Assembly (NCBI GenBank): GCA_002070825.1
Contig: MWDT01000002.1
Span: forward strand, 1 to 50,527
Length of the DNA: 50,527 nucleotides
DNA from: Verrucomicrobia bacterium ADurb.Bin122
GTDB taxonomy: Bacteria > Verrucomicrobiota > Verrucomicrobiia > Opitutales > Opitutaceae
Reading direction: 5' to 3'
Positions 41,756 through 49,888 of this stretch are shown here, piece after piece. Positions within the stretch are counted from its first letter, which is position 1, and each line of letters begins with the position of its first letter. The notes under the pieces were generated by a model that was not told the DNA's origin, did not search any database, and saw nothing but the letters and a program-made list of their open reading frames with translations. Position numbers and translations under genes: made by a program.

Positions 41756-42784
41756 TCAGTAGTGTTTCACGTAGCCGTTGCGGCGCAGGCGTTCGAGCCA
41801 GCGCTCGTGCGATTGACGCGACATCTGTTGGATCAGGATACGCTCAATCTCGTCGCGCACGTCGTCGATGGTTTGGGTGCCGGCGTACTTGCGCTCCTCG
41901 ACGAAGAGGACGAAGCAGTTGTCGCCTAGGAGAATCGGGTCGGTGACCTCACCCTTCTTCAGGGCGAAGAGCGGCTCGCTGAACTCTTTTTTGAGGTCCG
42001 GGCGTTTTTGCCAGCCCCAGTCGCCGCCACGGGCGCGGCGGCTTTCCTTGGAGTACTGCTTGGCGATCTCGTCGAAACGCTCGCCGTTGCGCACGCGGTT
42101 GACGATCTCGGTGGCGCGGGTGGTCAGTTGGAGGTCGGATTCGCCCTCCTCGCGGTTGAGCTGGATGAGGCGCATGTGGGCCTCGTCCTCTTGATAAAAG
42201 CGGTCTTTGTTTTCGGCGTAGTACTGCTCGATCTTGACCGGGCTGACGATGTTCTGGTTACGGCGCTGCTGGCCGCGCATGTACTGGTAAATGATGTCGT
42301 TTTCGACCTCGGTGCGGTAGTCGCGCAGGGTGATGCCGCGGGCACGGAGATAAGCGAGGAACTTGGAGCGGTCGCCGCCGAAGTCTTCGGCCTGGATTTC
42401 GTCGAGCCGGTTGTCGACGTAGGTGGAGGGGATGCGGCGGACTTCGTCTTCGCCATCCTTCTTTCGGTAGAACTCCTTCACGATGAGTTCGCGGTCGATC
42501 AGGCTCTGGATGATGTCGTCCTGCAGGGCCTCGAGTTTGACGTTGAACTCCTGCTCGTTGCGGCACTCGCGCTGGAGCGATGGGATGAGCGGCGTGATCT
42601 CGCGGCGGATGTCGTCCACCGTGATCGGCTTGCTTTCCACGATGGCGGCGATGCCGTTGGCGAAGCGCAGATTCAGCCCGTCATCGATGGCCGTGGTGGA
42701 GTTGGAGGCGTTTTCGGCCGCAATGGGTAAGGTTGCGAGGGAGAACGAAAAGAGGGCTCCGAAAACGAAGCGGCGGGTAATCAT
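41756..42784 (-). CDS. SurA-like periplasmic parvulin-type peptidyl-prolyl isomerase
   Basis: This 342-residue protein has a signal peptide (MITRRFVFGALFSFSLATLP, cleavage near AENA). A SurA-N-like helical chaperone region follows (GIAAIVESKPITVDDIRREI, then LQDDIIQSLIDRELIVKEF). A single parvulin domain near residues 210-310 has AHMRLIQLNR, RFDEIAKQYSKES, RARGGDWGW and LFALKKGEVTDPI. SurA of E. coli has two parvulin domains; this has one. The role is probably folding of outer-membrane proteins. Its ATG overlaps the mfd stop as ATGA, so it is translationally coupled to a DNA-repair gene. Confidence 0.88.
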   Translation of the reverse strand: MITRRFVFGALFSFSLATLPIAAENASNSTTAIDDGLNLRFANGIAAIVESKPITVDDIRREITPLIPSLQRECRNEQEFNVKLEALQDDIIQSLIDRELIVKEFYRKKDGEDEVRRIPSTYVDNRLDEIQAEDFGGDRSKFLAYLRARGITLRDYRTEVENDIIYQYMRGQQRRNQNIVSPVKIEQYYAENKDRFYQEDEAHMRLIQLNREEGESDLQLTTRATEIVNRVRNGERFDEIAKQYSKESRRARGGDWGWQKRPDLKKEFSEPLFALKKGEVTDPILLGDNCFVLFVEERKYAGTQTIDDVRDEIERILIQQMSRQSHERWLERLRRNGYVKHY

Positions 42785-45700
42785 GGCAAATTGTTCAGGA
42801 AAGAGACGATTTCGCGCAACCGTAGGAGGGGCTTCGGCGCGGTCAACCTTGGAAACCGGGTGCCGTGCATTACCCAGTCGTCCCGGCGACCGCTGGCTCT
42901 GAGCATCTTCAGACGGTGGGAATCTGCTTCGACGGAGGCGATGTGCTTTTGTTCCGCGCGAATTCGGATTTCGGTGATTAATAGCAGGGCTTTGACTTCG
43001 TCGCCGTACTTGCCGAAGCGGTCGAGCAGGTCGGCCTCCAATTGGCGGAGCTGTTGCAGGTTCTCTGCAAGAGCGAGTTTGCGGTAGAAATCCAGCCGCA
43101 GGCGCAGCTCGGCGATGTACGTGTGCGGCAGGCGCGCCTGGATCATCGCCACGGCCTTGGCGCCACCGGCGGCATCTTCGGCGTCGCGCAGCACGGTGTA
43201 ACCGTCCTCGTAGCCGGGGCGCGTCGAGGTGGCCTTGTCGGGCGTGCCGTCGCCTACGAACACGAAATCGAGTTTCACGCTGGCCCGGATGCTGGCCGCG
43301 GGCGTCTCGCCTTTCAGGCGGGCGACGGATTGGCGCAGGAGTTGGCAATACAGCTCGAAACCGACGCCTACGATGTGCCCGCTTTGTTCGGAGCCGAGCA
43401 GGTTGCCGGCGCCGCGCAGCTCCAGATCGCGCATCGCGATGCGGAAGCCGGCGCCGAGCTGGTTGTGCTGCCGCAGGGCCGCGAGGCGCTGCCGGGCGAC
43501 GTCGAGCAGGTGCGAGTGCCGGTGGAGCAGCAGGTACGCGTAGGCCTGGTGCTTGAAACGCCCGACGCGCCCGCGCAGTTGGTAAAGTTGCGAGAGCCCG
43601 AAACGGTCCGCGCCCTCGATGATGATCGTGTTGCAGTTCGGGATATCGAGGCCGCTCTCGATGATCGTGGTGCAGACGAGCACCTGGTACGTGCCGGCCA
43701 CGAAGTCCGTCATCACGCGCTCCAGCTCGTGCTCGTCCATCTGCCCGTGACCGACGCCGATGTTGAGGTCGGGTAGCAGCTCGCGCAGGCGCGCCGCCAC
43801 GAGGTCGATCGTCATCACGCGATTGTGCAGGTAAAACACCTGGCCGCCGCGCTTGATCTCGAAGCGGATCGCGTCGGTCACGACCTGCTCGTCGTAGGTT
43901 TTGACGACGGTCTGGATCGGGTGGCGGTTGGTCGGGGCGGTCTCGATCACGCTCATGTCGCGCGCGCCGGTCATCGCCATATAGAGTGTGCGCGGGATGG
44001 GCGTGGCGCTCATCGAGAGGAAATCCACCGAGACGCGTAGGCGTTTGAGCGCCTCCTTGTGTTTCACGCCGAAGCGTTGCTCCTCGTCCACGATCACCAG
44101 GCCGAGCTCCTTGAACACGACGTCGCGCTGGAGCAGCCGGTGCGTGCCGATCAGGATGTCCACCTGGCCCGCGCCCGTGGCGGCGAGGATCTTGGTCTGC
44201 TCGGCGCGCGTGCGGAAGCGGCTGACCATTTCGATGGCGATCGGGTAGCCGGCCATGCGCTCGCGAAACGTGTTGAGGTGTTGCTGCGCGAGCACGGTCG
44301 TCGGCACGAGCACCGCCACCTGCTTGCCGCCCTGCACGGCCTTGAATGCCGCGCGGATGGCGACCTCCGTCTTGCCGAAGCCCACGTCGCCGCAGATCAG
44401 CCGGTCCATCGGGCGCGCGCGCTCCAGGTCGGCCTTCGTCTCGTTGATCGCGCGGAGCTGGTCGCGGGTCTCGGTGAAGGGGAACGACGCCTCGAACTCG
44501 CGCTGCCACGCGTTGTCGGCGGGGAACGCGTACCCTGGCTCGGCCTCGCGCGCGGCGTGGATGCGCAACAACTCGGCCGCGAGGTCGATGGTCGCGCGCT
44601 CCGCGGCCTTGCGCGTCTTTTCCCAGCGGTTGCTGCCGATGCGGCCGAGCTGCGGGCGCACCTTGCTCAGGCCGACGTAGCGGCTGATCAGGTGCGACTC
44701 CTGCAACGGCACGTGGAGCGTCACGTGGTCGTCGAACTCCAGCGAGATCACCTCGCGCTCGCCGTCACGCGTCTCGATCTTGGCGAGGCCGCGGTACAGC
44801 GCGATGCCGTGCTGGAGGTGCACGACGAAGTCGCCTTCGACGAGCTCCGAAAAGTCGAGCAACTGGTCCACCTGGTGGCGCTGCACGAGGGCGCGCGGGG
44901 TGCCCGTGGCCCGGCGCGGACGCTGACGCCCGAAAAGCTCCGTCTCCGACACGACCACGAGGCCGCACGCCTTGCGGTCGGCCACGAGCGAATCGAGGCG
45001 CGCTCCGTCGCGGAAGACCACGCGGAATCCCTCGTTGAGCGAGCCGCGCAGGAACTGCGGGCGCAGTTTTTTCCACGCGGCTGATTCCTTTAAAATCTCC
45101 TGCGCGCGCTGCTCCTCGCCCTCCTTCGAGAGGACAAACACCACGCGGTGCCCCTCGCGCTGCCACGCGGCGGCCTGATCCAGGAAACGGTCGCGCGCCT
45201 CGGCCTCCACGCGCAGCCGCTCCTGCGCGACGAGCGTGTCGTCGGGGTAGTGGCGGTGGTGCACGAGGCTCTCGCTGTCCCAGGTCGTTTCCGCGAGGTC
45301 GGGCGGGTTGAAAAGTGCGGCGGCTTCGTCGAGGTCGCCGAGTCCGTAGAGCGCCTCGCTGGCGTCGATGAACGGCTGGAGCGGCGCGAGCGCCTCCGTG
45401 CGGGCGAGCGCGCTGAACGACTCGTCGAGCGTGGCCGGCTCGACGAACACGAGTTGCGTGCCGGCCGGCAGGTAGTCGGCGAGTCCGGTGGAGGAGGGCG
45501 CCAGCTTCACGCGCGGCGAAGAGGCGAGCGTGATGCTCGACACGCTCTCGCCGGAGCGTTGCGTGACAGGATCGAAGGCGCGGATGTCCTCGATCTCGTC
45601 GCCGAAGAAGTCGAGCCGGTAGGGCTGGCTCGCGGTGATCGGATAGACGTCGATGATGCCGCCGCGCACGGCGTAGTGGCCGGGCGCTTCGCAGACGGCC

Positions 45701-46176
45701 TCCGAGTCGTAGTCGAGGGCCTGGAGTCGCTCCAGCAGTTGGGCAAACGGCTGCGTGCTGCCGCGCGCCAGCACGAGCTCACTTGAGGCAAACTCCTGCA
45801 ACGCCGGCACGGGCTGGAGCAGCGCCTCCGGCGTCGTCACGATCAGCGTGGGGCTTTTCGGGGCGGCAGGTGTGCGCAGCGAGCGCAGCCGGGAGAGTAC
45901 GGCGAGCCGGTCGCTCGATGCGGCAAACGCCTCCCGCATGTCGCCGCCCTCGGGCATGTTTTCCGGGAAAACGTAGGCGGCGAGCGCGTCGCCCTTCGGC
46001 TCGGCGTTGTGGTGGAAAAACGCGATGTCTTCGGCGAGCGCGTCGGCCAGTTTGCCGTCGCGGGCGAGCACCAGCCAGAGCGTCGCCGGCTGCGCGCGCA
46101 TCAACCCGGCCACGATGGCGCCGCGTGCCGGCGGGCAGATGCCGGTGAGTTTGTGGCGACGAGGCGAGACGGACAT
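42781..46176 (-). CDS. mfd: Transcription-repair coupling factor
   Basis: This 1131-residue DNA translocase removes RNA polymerase stalled at lesions and recruits UvrA. The UvrB-like N-terminal region includes APGHYAVRGGIIDVYPI near residue 165. The polymerase-interaction (CarD-like) domain starts at LVEGDFVVHLQHGIALYRGL. Helicase motifs follow: RLICGDVGFGKTEVAIRAAF (Walker A), IVDEEQRFGVKHKE (DEEQ), MSATPIPRTLYMAM, TTIIESGLDIPNCNT and QLYQLRGRVGR. The C-terminal TRCF domain follows (AELRLRLDFYRKLA). The chosen ATG at 46176 lies 22 bp after the rnc stop; a GTG three codons upstream is possible. Confidence 0.96.
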   Translation of the reverse strand: MSVSPRRHKLTGICPPARGAIVAGLMRAQPATLWLVLARDGKLADALAEDIAFFHHNAEPKGDALAAYVFPENMPEGGDMREAFAASSDRLAVLSRLRSLRTPAAPKSPTLIVTTPEALLQPVPALQEFASSELVLARGSTQPFAQLLERLQALDYDSEAVCEAPGHYAVRGGIIDVYPITASQPYRLDFFGDEIEDIRAFDPVTQRSGESVSSITLASSPRVKLAPSSTGLADYLPAGTQLVFVEPATLDESFSALARTEALAPLQPFIDASEALYGLGDLDEAAALFNPPDLAETTWDSESLVHHRHYPDDTLVAQERLRVEAEARDRFLDQAAAWQREGHRVVFVLSKEGEEQRAQEILKESAAWKKLRPQFLRGSLNEGFRVVFRDGARLDSLVADRKACGLVVVSETELFGRQRPRRATGTPRALVQRHQVDQLLDFSELVEGDFVVHLQHGIALYRGLAKIETRDGEREVISLEFDDHVTLHVPLQESHLISRYVGLSKVRPQLGRIGSNRWEKTRKAAERATIDLAAELLRIHAAREAEPGYAFPADNAWQREFEASFPFTETRDQLRAINETKADLERARPMDRLICGDVGFGKTEVAIRAAFKAVQGGKQVAVLVPTTVLAQQHLNTFRERMAGYPIAIEMVSRFRTRAEQTKILAATGAGQVDILIGTHRLLQRDVVFKELGLVIVDEEQRFGVKHKEALKRLRVSVDFLSMSATPIPRTLYMAMTGARDMSVIETAPTNRHPIQTVVKTYDEQVVTDAIRFEIKRGGQVFYLHNRVMTIDLVAARLRELLPDLNIGVGHGQMDEHELERVMTDFVAGTYQVLVCTTIIESGLDIPNCNTIIIEGADRFGLSQLYQLRGRVGRFKHQAYAYLLLHRHSHLLDVARQRLAALRQHNQLGAGFRIAMRDLELRGAGNLLGSEQSGHIVGVGFELYCQLLRQSVARLKGETPAASIRASVKLDFVFVGDGTPDKATSTRPGYEDGYTVLRDAEDAAGGAKAVAMIQARLPHTYIAELRLRLDFYRKLALAENLQQLRQLEADLLDRFGKYGDEVKALLLITEIRIRAEQKHIASVEADSHRLKMLRASGRRDDWVMHGTRFPRLTAPKPLLRLREIVSFLNNLP

Positions 46177-46198
46177 GGCGGAGACGCGGCGGCCCGGC

Positions 46199-46903
46199 TC
46201 AGAGCCGGCCTTCGGAGGCGAGCAGGGCGAGCGCCGCGCGGGCGGCGGTTTCCTCGGCGGTCTTTTTGGAGGAGCCCACGCCGGTGCCGAGCTGGCGGTC
46301 GAGCAGGTACACCGCCATTTCAAACTCCTTCGCATGGTCCTCGCCGCGGATGGCGACGACTTCGTAGCGGATCGCGGCGTTGCCGTGGAGCGGTTGCGCG
46401 TACTCCTGTAGCCGGCCCTTCGGGTTTTCCTTTTCCTCCAGGCTCGCGAGCCGGTCGGGGATCGAGCCGTAGAGGCCGAGGATCACGCGCTTGGCGGTGA
46501 GGAAATCGCTGTCGAGATAGACCGCGCCCATCAGCGCCTCAAAGGCGTCTTCGAGCGTCGAGGCGCGCGTGCGGCCGCCGCCTTGCTCCTCGCTGGCGCT
46601 GAGGCGCAGGCAGGCGTCGAGCCCGATGTCGCTGGCGATGCGCGCGAGAAACACGCCCTTGGTCACGGCCGAGCGGCGCTTGCTGAGCAGCCCTTCGCGG
46701 TCGGCGGGAAACAGTTCGAAGAGCGCGTGGGTGAGCGTGAGCTGGATGACGGCGTCACCCAGAAACTCCAGCCGCTGGTTGCTCTCGGTCACCTCGGGGT
46801 GGTCCTGCAGGTACGAGGTGTGCGTGATCGCCTGCTCCAGCAGGGCCGGGTTGCGAAACGTGTACGCGAGGCGGGTCTGAATCTGTGCCGACGGGATGCT
46901 CAT
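46199..46903 (-). CDS. rnc: Ribonuclease III
   Basis: This 234-residue endonuclease cleaves double-stranded RNA in rRNA and mRNA processing. The catalytic signature NQRLEFLGDAVIQL is near residue 40, with the second acidic site in TLEDAFEALMGAVYLD near residue 120. A C-terminal dsRNA-binding domain follows (PKGRLQEYAQPLH, then GTGVGSSKKTAEETAARAAL). Its ATG overlaps the stop of the upstream permease as ATGA. mfd follows after 22 bp. Confidence 0.96.
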   Translation of the reverse strand: MSIPSAQIQTRLAYTFRNPALLEQAITHTSYLQDHPEVTESNQRLEFLGDAVIQLTLTHALFELFPADREGLLSKRRSAVTKGVFLARIASDIGLDACLRLSASEEQGGGRTRASTLEDAFEALMGAVYLDSDFLTAKRVILGLYGSIPDRLASLEEKENPKGRLQEYAQPLHGNAAIRYEVVAIRGEDHAKEFEMAVYLLDRQLGTGVGSSKKTAEETAARAALALLASEGRL

Positions 46904-47694
46904 GAACTGGCGCTGCTGTAGCGTTTCAGGCCGCGGTTGAAAACGAAGATCGCCAGCGCCAGCCAGCCGGCCGCCGTGAGCGCCAGCCACAGCGCGTGCG
47001 TCAGGTTGAAGCCGTGCAGCAGCGCGCTGGCCGGGATGTTGCTCGCGATCACCGCCGGCAGCCCGTACACGAAGAACAGGCTGGCCACGCCGCGAAACGC
47101 CTCGCGCGGCAGCCGCGCGAAATCGAACAGCGTGAAATAACTGCCCTCGATGCCCTGCGTGCCGATCAGCCAGAACGTCGCCGACGTGATCAGCAGCAGC
47201 GCCGCAAAGTGGATGACCAGCCCGCTGCCGAGCAGCGCCGCGTACAGCGCCAGATCGAGCGCGCCAGGGTGCAGCCCGAGCTTGTGCACCGCGTAGACCA
47301 CGATGCCCGCCGAGGCGATCACGTTGACCAGGCTGTCCATGTCGAGCTTGCGCGTGGCCGCCATGAACAGCGGGTTGCCCGGCTGCGCCAGCGTGAAGTC
47401 GAACTGCCCGGTGCGGATGTTTCGCCCCATCTCAAACAGGCTCGACCAGAAAAATCCCATCAACATCCCCTGGAGCAGCCGCGAGGTGCCGAACAAGAGC
47501 AGCATCTCGTACGGCCCCCAGCCGGCGATCGAATCGGTGTGCCGGTAGATCACGCCGATCAGCATCAGGTTGACCATCACCCAAAACACCTCGACCAGCG
47601 ACCACATGATGAAGTCCGCGCGAAACATCATCATCCGCACGAGTGAGTAGCGGACGCATGCCAGCCAGATGCGCAGGTAGTGGATCGCGGGCAT
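46900..47694 (-). CDS. ABC-2 type transporter permease (COG3694-like)
   Basis: This 264-residue inner-membrane subunit has about six transmembrane segments (MWSLVEVFWVMVNLMLIGVI near residue 30; LLLITSATFWLIGT; the C-terminal WLALTAAGWLALAIFVFNR). The motif GQFDFTLAQPGNPLF near residue 96 is characteristic of this permease group. It pairs with the adjacent permease upstream, 3 bp away, to form the channel of an exporter. The ATPase is not adjacent; a fitting one is at 2782-3756. Its stop overlaps the rnc start. Confidence 0.85.
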   Translation of the reverse strand: MPAIHYLRIWLACVRYSLVRMMMFRADFIMWSLVEVFWVMVNLMLIGVIYRHTDSIAGWGPYEMLLLFGTSRLLQGMLMGFFWSSLFEMGRNIRTGQFDFTLAQPGNPLFMAATRKLDMDSLVNVIASAGIVVYAVHKLGLHPGALDLALYAALLGSGLVIHFAALLLITSATFWLIGTQGIEGSYFTLFDFARLPREAFRGVASLFFVYGLPAVIASNIPASALLHGFNLTHALWLALTAAGWLALAIFVFNRGLKRYSSASS

Positions 47695-47697
47695 GGC

Positions 47698-48510
47698 TCA
47701 ACCTCCGACCGCCGTGTGGCGGCGCAGCCCGCGCGTCCACAGCACATGGATCAACCCCAGCAGGGCCACCACCCAGCACGCCTGGATGCCCAGCCCCACC
47801 GCCGCCTCGGCCGGCGTCGCGATGCGCCCCGTGAGAATCGCCGCCGGGAAGTACATCTGGTAATAGTAGGGGAGAAACTGCGAGAGGCGGAACAGCCCCG
47901 CCGGCATCAGATCGAGCGGAAACACCTGCCCGCCCAGCACCGTCTCCACCGCAAAGGACAGGATGACGAACGACTGGATCTCCAGAAACCAGAACGACAG
48001 CAGCCCGAAACAGAATGCGATGCCGAACTGGATCACCGCCGACATCGCCAGCGCCGGCAGCCCCATCCACAGCCGCCACGGATCGGAGGGCAGCGTGAGG
48101 TACTCGTGCAGAAACGGCATCACGAGCGCCAGCGGCACCAGCACCAGCAGCCCCGAGATGGTGCGCGCCGAGACGAAAAGCGTGAACCGGTACGCGAAGT
48201 AGTTCACCGGCTTGAGCAGAAACTGGTTGATCAACCCGTTTCGGATTTCCTCGCTCACCTGGTAGTCCTCGTTGAAGGCGCCGATGAAAAACTGGAGCAC
48301 CATCAGCGTGACGAAGTAGGTGAGCGTCTCTGCCAGACTGAAGCCGCCGATGTCCGTCTTGCCCGCAAACGCCGCGCGCCAGAGCGTGACCGCCGCGATC
48401 AGATGAAACAGCGAGAAGGTCGCGCGGATGGCAAAGTTCCACCGATAGACGAGGTTGCTCTGCACCCCGACCAGGAAAACGTGCCGGTATTTGTGAAACG
48501 CAGTGCGCAC
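47698..48510 (-). CDS. ABC-2 type transporter permease (COG4587-like)
   Basis: This 270-residue protein begins at a GTG (48510). It has about six transmembrane segments, with the motif EEIRNGLINQFLLKPVNYFA near residue 90, the equivalent of the 'LxxPxN' loop seen in its partner permease. Other features are the amphipathic N-terminus (MRTAFHKYRHVFLVGVQSNL), the stretch LGGQVFPLDLMPAGLFRLSQ with a following LPYYYQMYFPA, and a hydrophobic C-terminus. It is the first gene of a five-gene minus-strand operon leading into rnc, mfd and the surA-like gene. The substrate is unknown. Confidence 0.85.
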   Translation of the reverse strand: MRTAFHKYRHVFLVGVQSNLVYRWNFAIRATFSLFHLIAAVTLWRAAFAGKTDIGGFSLAETLTYFVTLMVLQFFIGAFNEDYQVSEEIRNGLINQFLLKPVNYFAYRFTLFVSARTISGLLVLVPLALVMPFLHEYLTLPSDPWRLWMGLPALAMSAVIQFGIAFCFGLLSFWFLEIQSFVILSFAVETVLGGQVFPLDLMPAGLFRLSQFLPYYYQMYFPAAILTGRIATPAEAAVGLGIQACWVVALLGLIHVLWTRGLRRHTAVGG

Positions 48511-48795
48511 GGCGGAAAGTCCGGGCGGCAGCCCGGAGTCGGAAACGGAACCACAGTCGCCCGCTTACTCAAGGCGTCTCTTTGCAGACCGCGCGCCCGC
48601 GCCGTCCGCCGCCGCAGGTGCCACGTGTTCGCGGAGCCGGAAAATGTGGTCGCGACGCGCCACCCGTTTGCGCTCCCGCGAGCCGCCGGCAACAGGCTCG
48701 ACTTTGTCAAATCCCGCGCCTTGATCGGAGCCTCGCAGCCCTCCCAAAAAGAAAATCTATTTAATGCAAGATTAAGGCGGATTTATTGTTTGTAT
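48511..48795. other. Promoter region between the ABC permease operon and the AT-rich membrane gene
   Basis: No gene is visible. The composition shifts from GC-rich on the left to AT-rich from about 48750. The promoter for the minus-strand five-gene operon must lie at the left side. No clear boxes can be named. Confidence 0.4.
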
Positions 48796-49266
48796 ATGAA
48801 GTGTCCTTCAAATTCATGGCTTATCCTTGCAGTCGGGTTTATTGGTGCGGTTCTTGTTGCCCTTAGTGTGATGCTGACTTGGGGTGGGCATGGTGTCTAT
48901 ACTCCGTTAATTATAGTTACATCACCGTTGGGTTTTCTCGGCTGGGGAAAGGCGGTTATTGTTGCTCCATTTTTGCTGATGGGTGAGGGTGTTCTTGCTC
49001 TATGTCGTAGGTGGTGTTGTTTAGGGCTGTTCTGTGTTTGCGTTTTGGGTGGGTATGTGTATGCTTTTATTTCTATATCAATAGCTTGTGCTAGGCCCGG
49101 CGTTGGGTCTGATGACTTGGCTCGTTTTATTGAGTGGTGGGTTGGTGGATATTTTTGGGTTATTACGCCTGCTGCTATTATATACATTGGGATGCAGGCT
49201 CTCCTGTGGAGGATGCTCATGAGCACATGGTCCGAGGGACCGCAGAAGAGGGTAGGGGGCCCGTAG
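48796..49266 (+). CDS. AT-rich gene for a small multi-pass membrane protein of unknown function
   Basis: I recognise no family for this 156-residue protein. It has four predicted transmembrane helices: about residues 7-30 (WLILAVGFIGAVLVALSVML), 36-68, 70-95 (CLGLFCVCVLGGYVYAFISI) and 115-140 (YFWVITPAAIIYIGMQALLW). A short loop (CARPGVGSDDLARFIEWWVG) lies before the last helix. Codon use is strikingly AT-rich in third positions (TTT, GTT, TTA, ATA) compared with the rest of the window, which suggests recent acquisition. Its last codons and TAG stop fall at the boundary of the first copy of the repeat family that fills the region to the right. Confidence 0.65.
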   Translation: MKCPSNSWLILAVGFIGAVLVALSVMLTWGGHGVYTPLIIVTSPLGFLGWGKAVIVAPFLLMGEGVLALCRRWCCLGLFCVCVLGGYVYAFISISIACARPGVGSDDLARFIEWWVGGYFWVITPAAIIYIGMQALLWRMLMSTWSEGPQKRVGGP

Positions 49267-49295
49267 AAGGGACGGGTTGAAAATGGATACGCAAG
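49262..49295 (+). repeat. Structured dispersed repeat, copy 1
   Basis: This is the first of five copies of a roughly 34-bp element with core GGGACGGGCTGAAAATGGCT followed by a GCAAG-type end. It begins CGTAGAAGGG and contains the TAG stop of the AT-rich gene. TGAAAATGG (49278-49286) is complementary to CCATTTTCA at 49331-49339, just before the ATG of the first 74-codon ORF. Confidence 0.8.
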
Positions 49296-49573
49296 TTATT
49301 GGCTTACAGCTTTATGATGGGCTCTAGTTCCCATTTTCAATGAATACGCCCGAACAGCATATAGCGGTGTTTGCGCCACGGTTCGTTGCGCAGGAGCGTT
49401 TCCGCCAAGTGTCGTTCCGAGTGTCTAGAACCGGCATGCTTTCGATCCTGGCGGAAGGCTACGTTTCGACCGTCGCCGATTTCCATGCGTTGAAGGCGGA
49501 GTGGGAGGCGACGTCTCCGCCCTGCACGACGCCGATCTTCGTTCACATCAACCCGCTCCGTTAACCCGACGGC
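49268..49573 (+). repeat. Direct repeat unit A (306 bp)
   Basis: It is colinear with 49861-50166, offset 593 bp. About 8 differences fall in the first 72 bases but only one in the remaining 234, which contain the 74-codon ORF. Confidence 0.92.
49340..49564 (+). CDS. 74-residue ORF, copy A (unknown)
   Basis: It encodes a 74-residue protein beginning MNTPEQHIAVFAPRF and ending in IFVHINPLR. No family is recognised, and no signal peptide or membrane segment is seen. The middle (RQVSFRVSRTGMLSILAEGY) is a mix of basic and hydrophobic residues that could form two strands and a turn. An exact-length twin lies at 49933-50157, differing by one base that changes Pro to Ser in TTPIF/TTSIF. There is no Shine-Dalgarno sequence. 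The start codon lies directly after CCATTTTCA, the arm complementary to the upstream repeat. The reverse strand is also open, so coding status is plausible but not proven. Confidence 0.45.
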   Translation: MNTPEQHIAVFAPRFVAQERFRQVSFRVSRTGMLSILAEGYVSTVADFHALKAEWEATSPPCTTPIFVHINPLR

Positions 49574-49578
49574 GGGCC

Positions 49579-49611
49579 GTTACAGGGGCAGGCTGAAAAT
49601 GGCTTTGCAAG
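49579..49611 (+). repeat. Structured dispersed repeat, copy 2
   Basis: This diverged copy starts GTTACAGGGG and continues to CTGAAAATGGC. AAAATGGC (49596-49603) pairs with GCCATTTT (49630-49637), so again the repeat sits in a hairpin with a downstream arm. Confidence 0.75.
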
Positions 49612-49792
49612 TTGCTGCTCTTCAATGTCGCCATTTTTGCAGGCTACTGCCTTGGGGCAGGCGAAACGCTCACGCGTTCCGCTACACGGAGGTCGTGGCC
49701 GGGGAGGCGAGTGTGGCCGCGCCTGTCGCGGCGTGGCGTAGCGCAGACTTCCAGTCTGCTCGAAAAGATGCCGTAAAGGACGCCGTAGAGGC
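49612..49792. other. Non-coding spacer with two palindromes
   Basis: No credible gene is present. GCCGCG (49716-49721) pairs with CGCGGC (49727-49732), and GCAGACT (49743-49749) pairs with AGTCTGC (49753-49759) around TCC. The second palindrome with its flanks (GTAGCGCAGACTTCCAGTCT) resembles a dispersed element I associate with Verrucomicrobia and Planctomycetes genomes, which often yields spurious 'ADFQSA' peptides. Confidence 0.5.
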
Positions 49793-49826
49793 CGTAGAAG
49801 GGACGGGCTGAAAATGGCTGCGCAAA
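49793..49826 (+). repeat. Structured dispersed repeat, copy 3
   Basis: This copy begins CGTAGAAGGG like copies 1 and 5 and reads GGGACGGGCTGAAAATGGCT exactly. It is followed by a GGCAGGTTCAGTGA-type stretch that recurs after copy 5. Confidence 0.8.
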
Positions 49827-49855
49827 TGCTTTGCTGGCAGGTTCAGTGATGGGCC

Positions 49856-49888
49856 GTTGCAGGGACAGACTGAAAATGGCTACGCAAG
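49856..49888 (+). repeat. Structured dispersed repeat, copy 4
   Basis: This copy starts GTTGCAGGG like copy 2 and contains TGAAAATGG (49871-49879). The complementary CCATTTTCA at 49924-49932 lies just before the ATG of ORF copy B. It forms the left part of direct repeat unit B. Confidence 0.8.
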
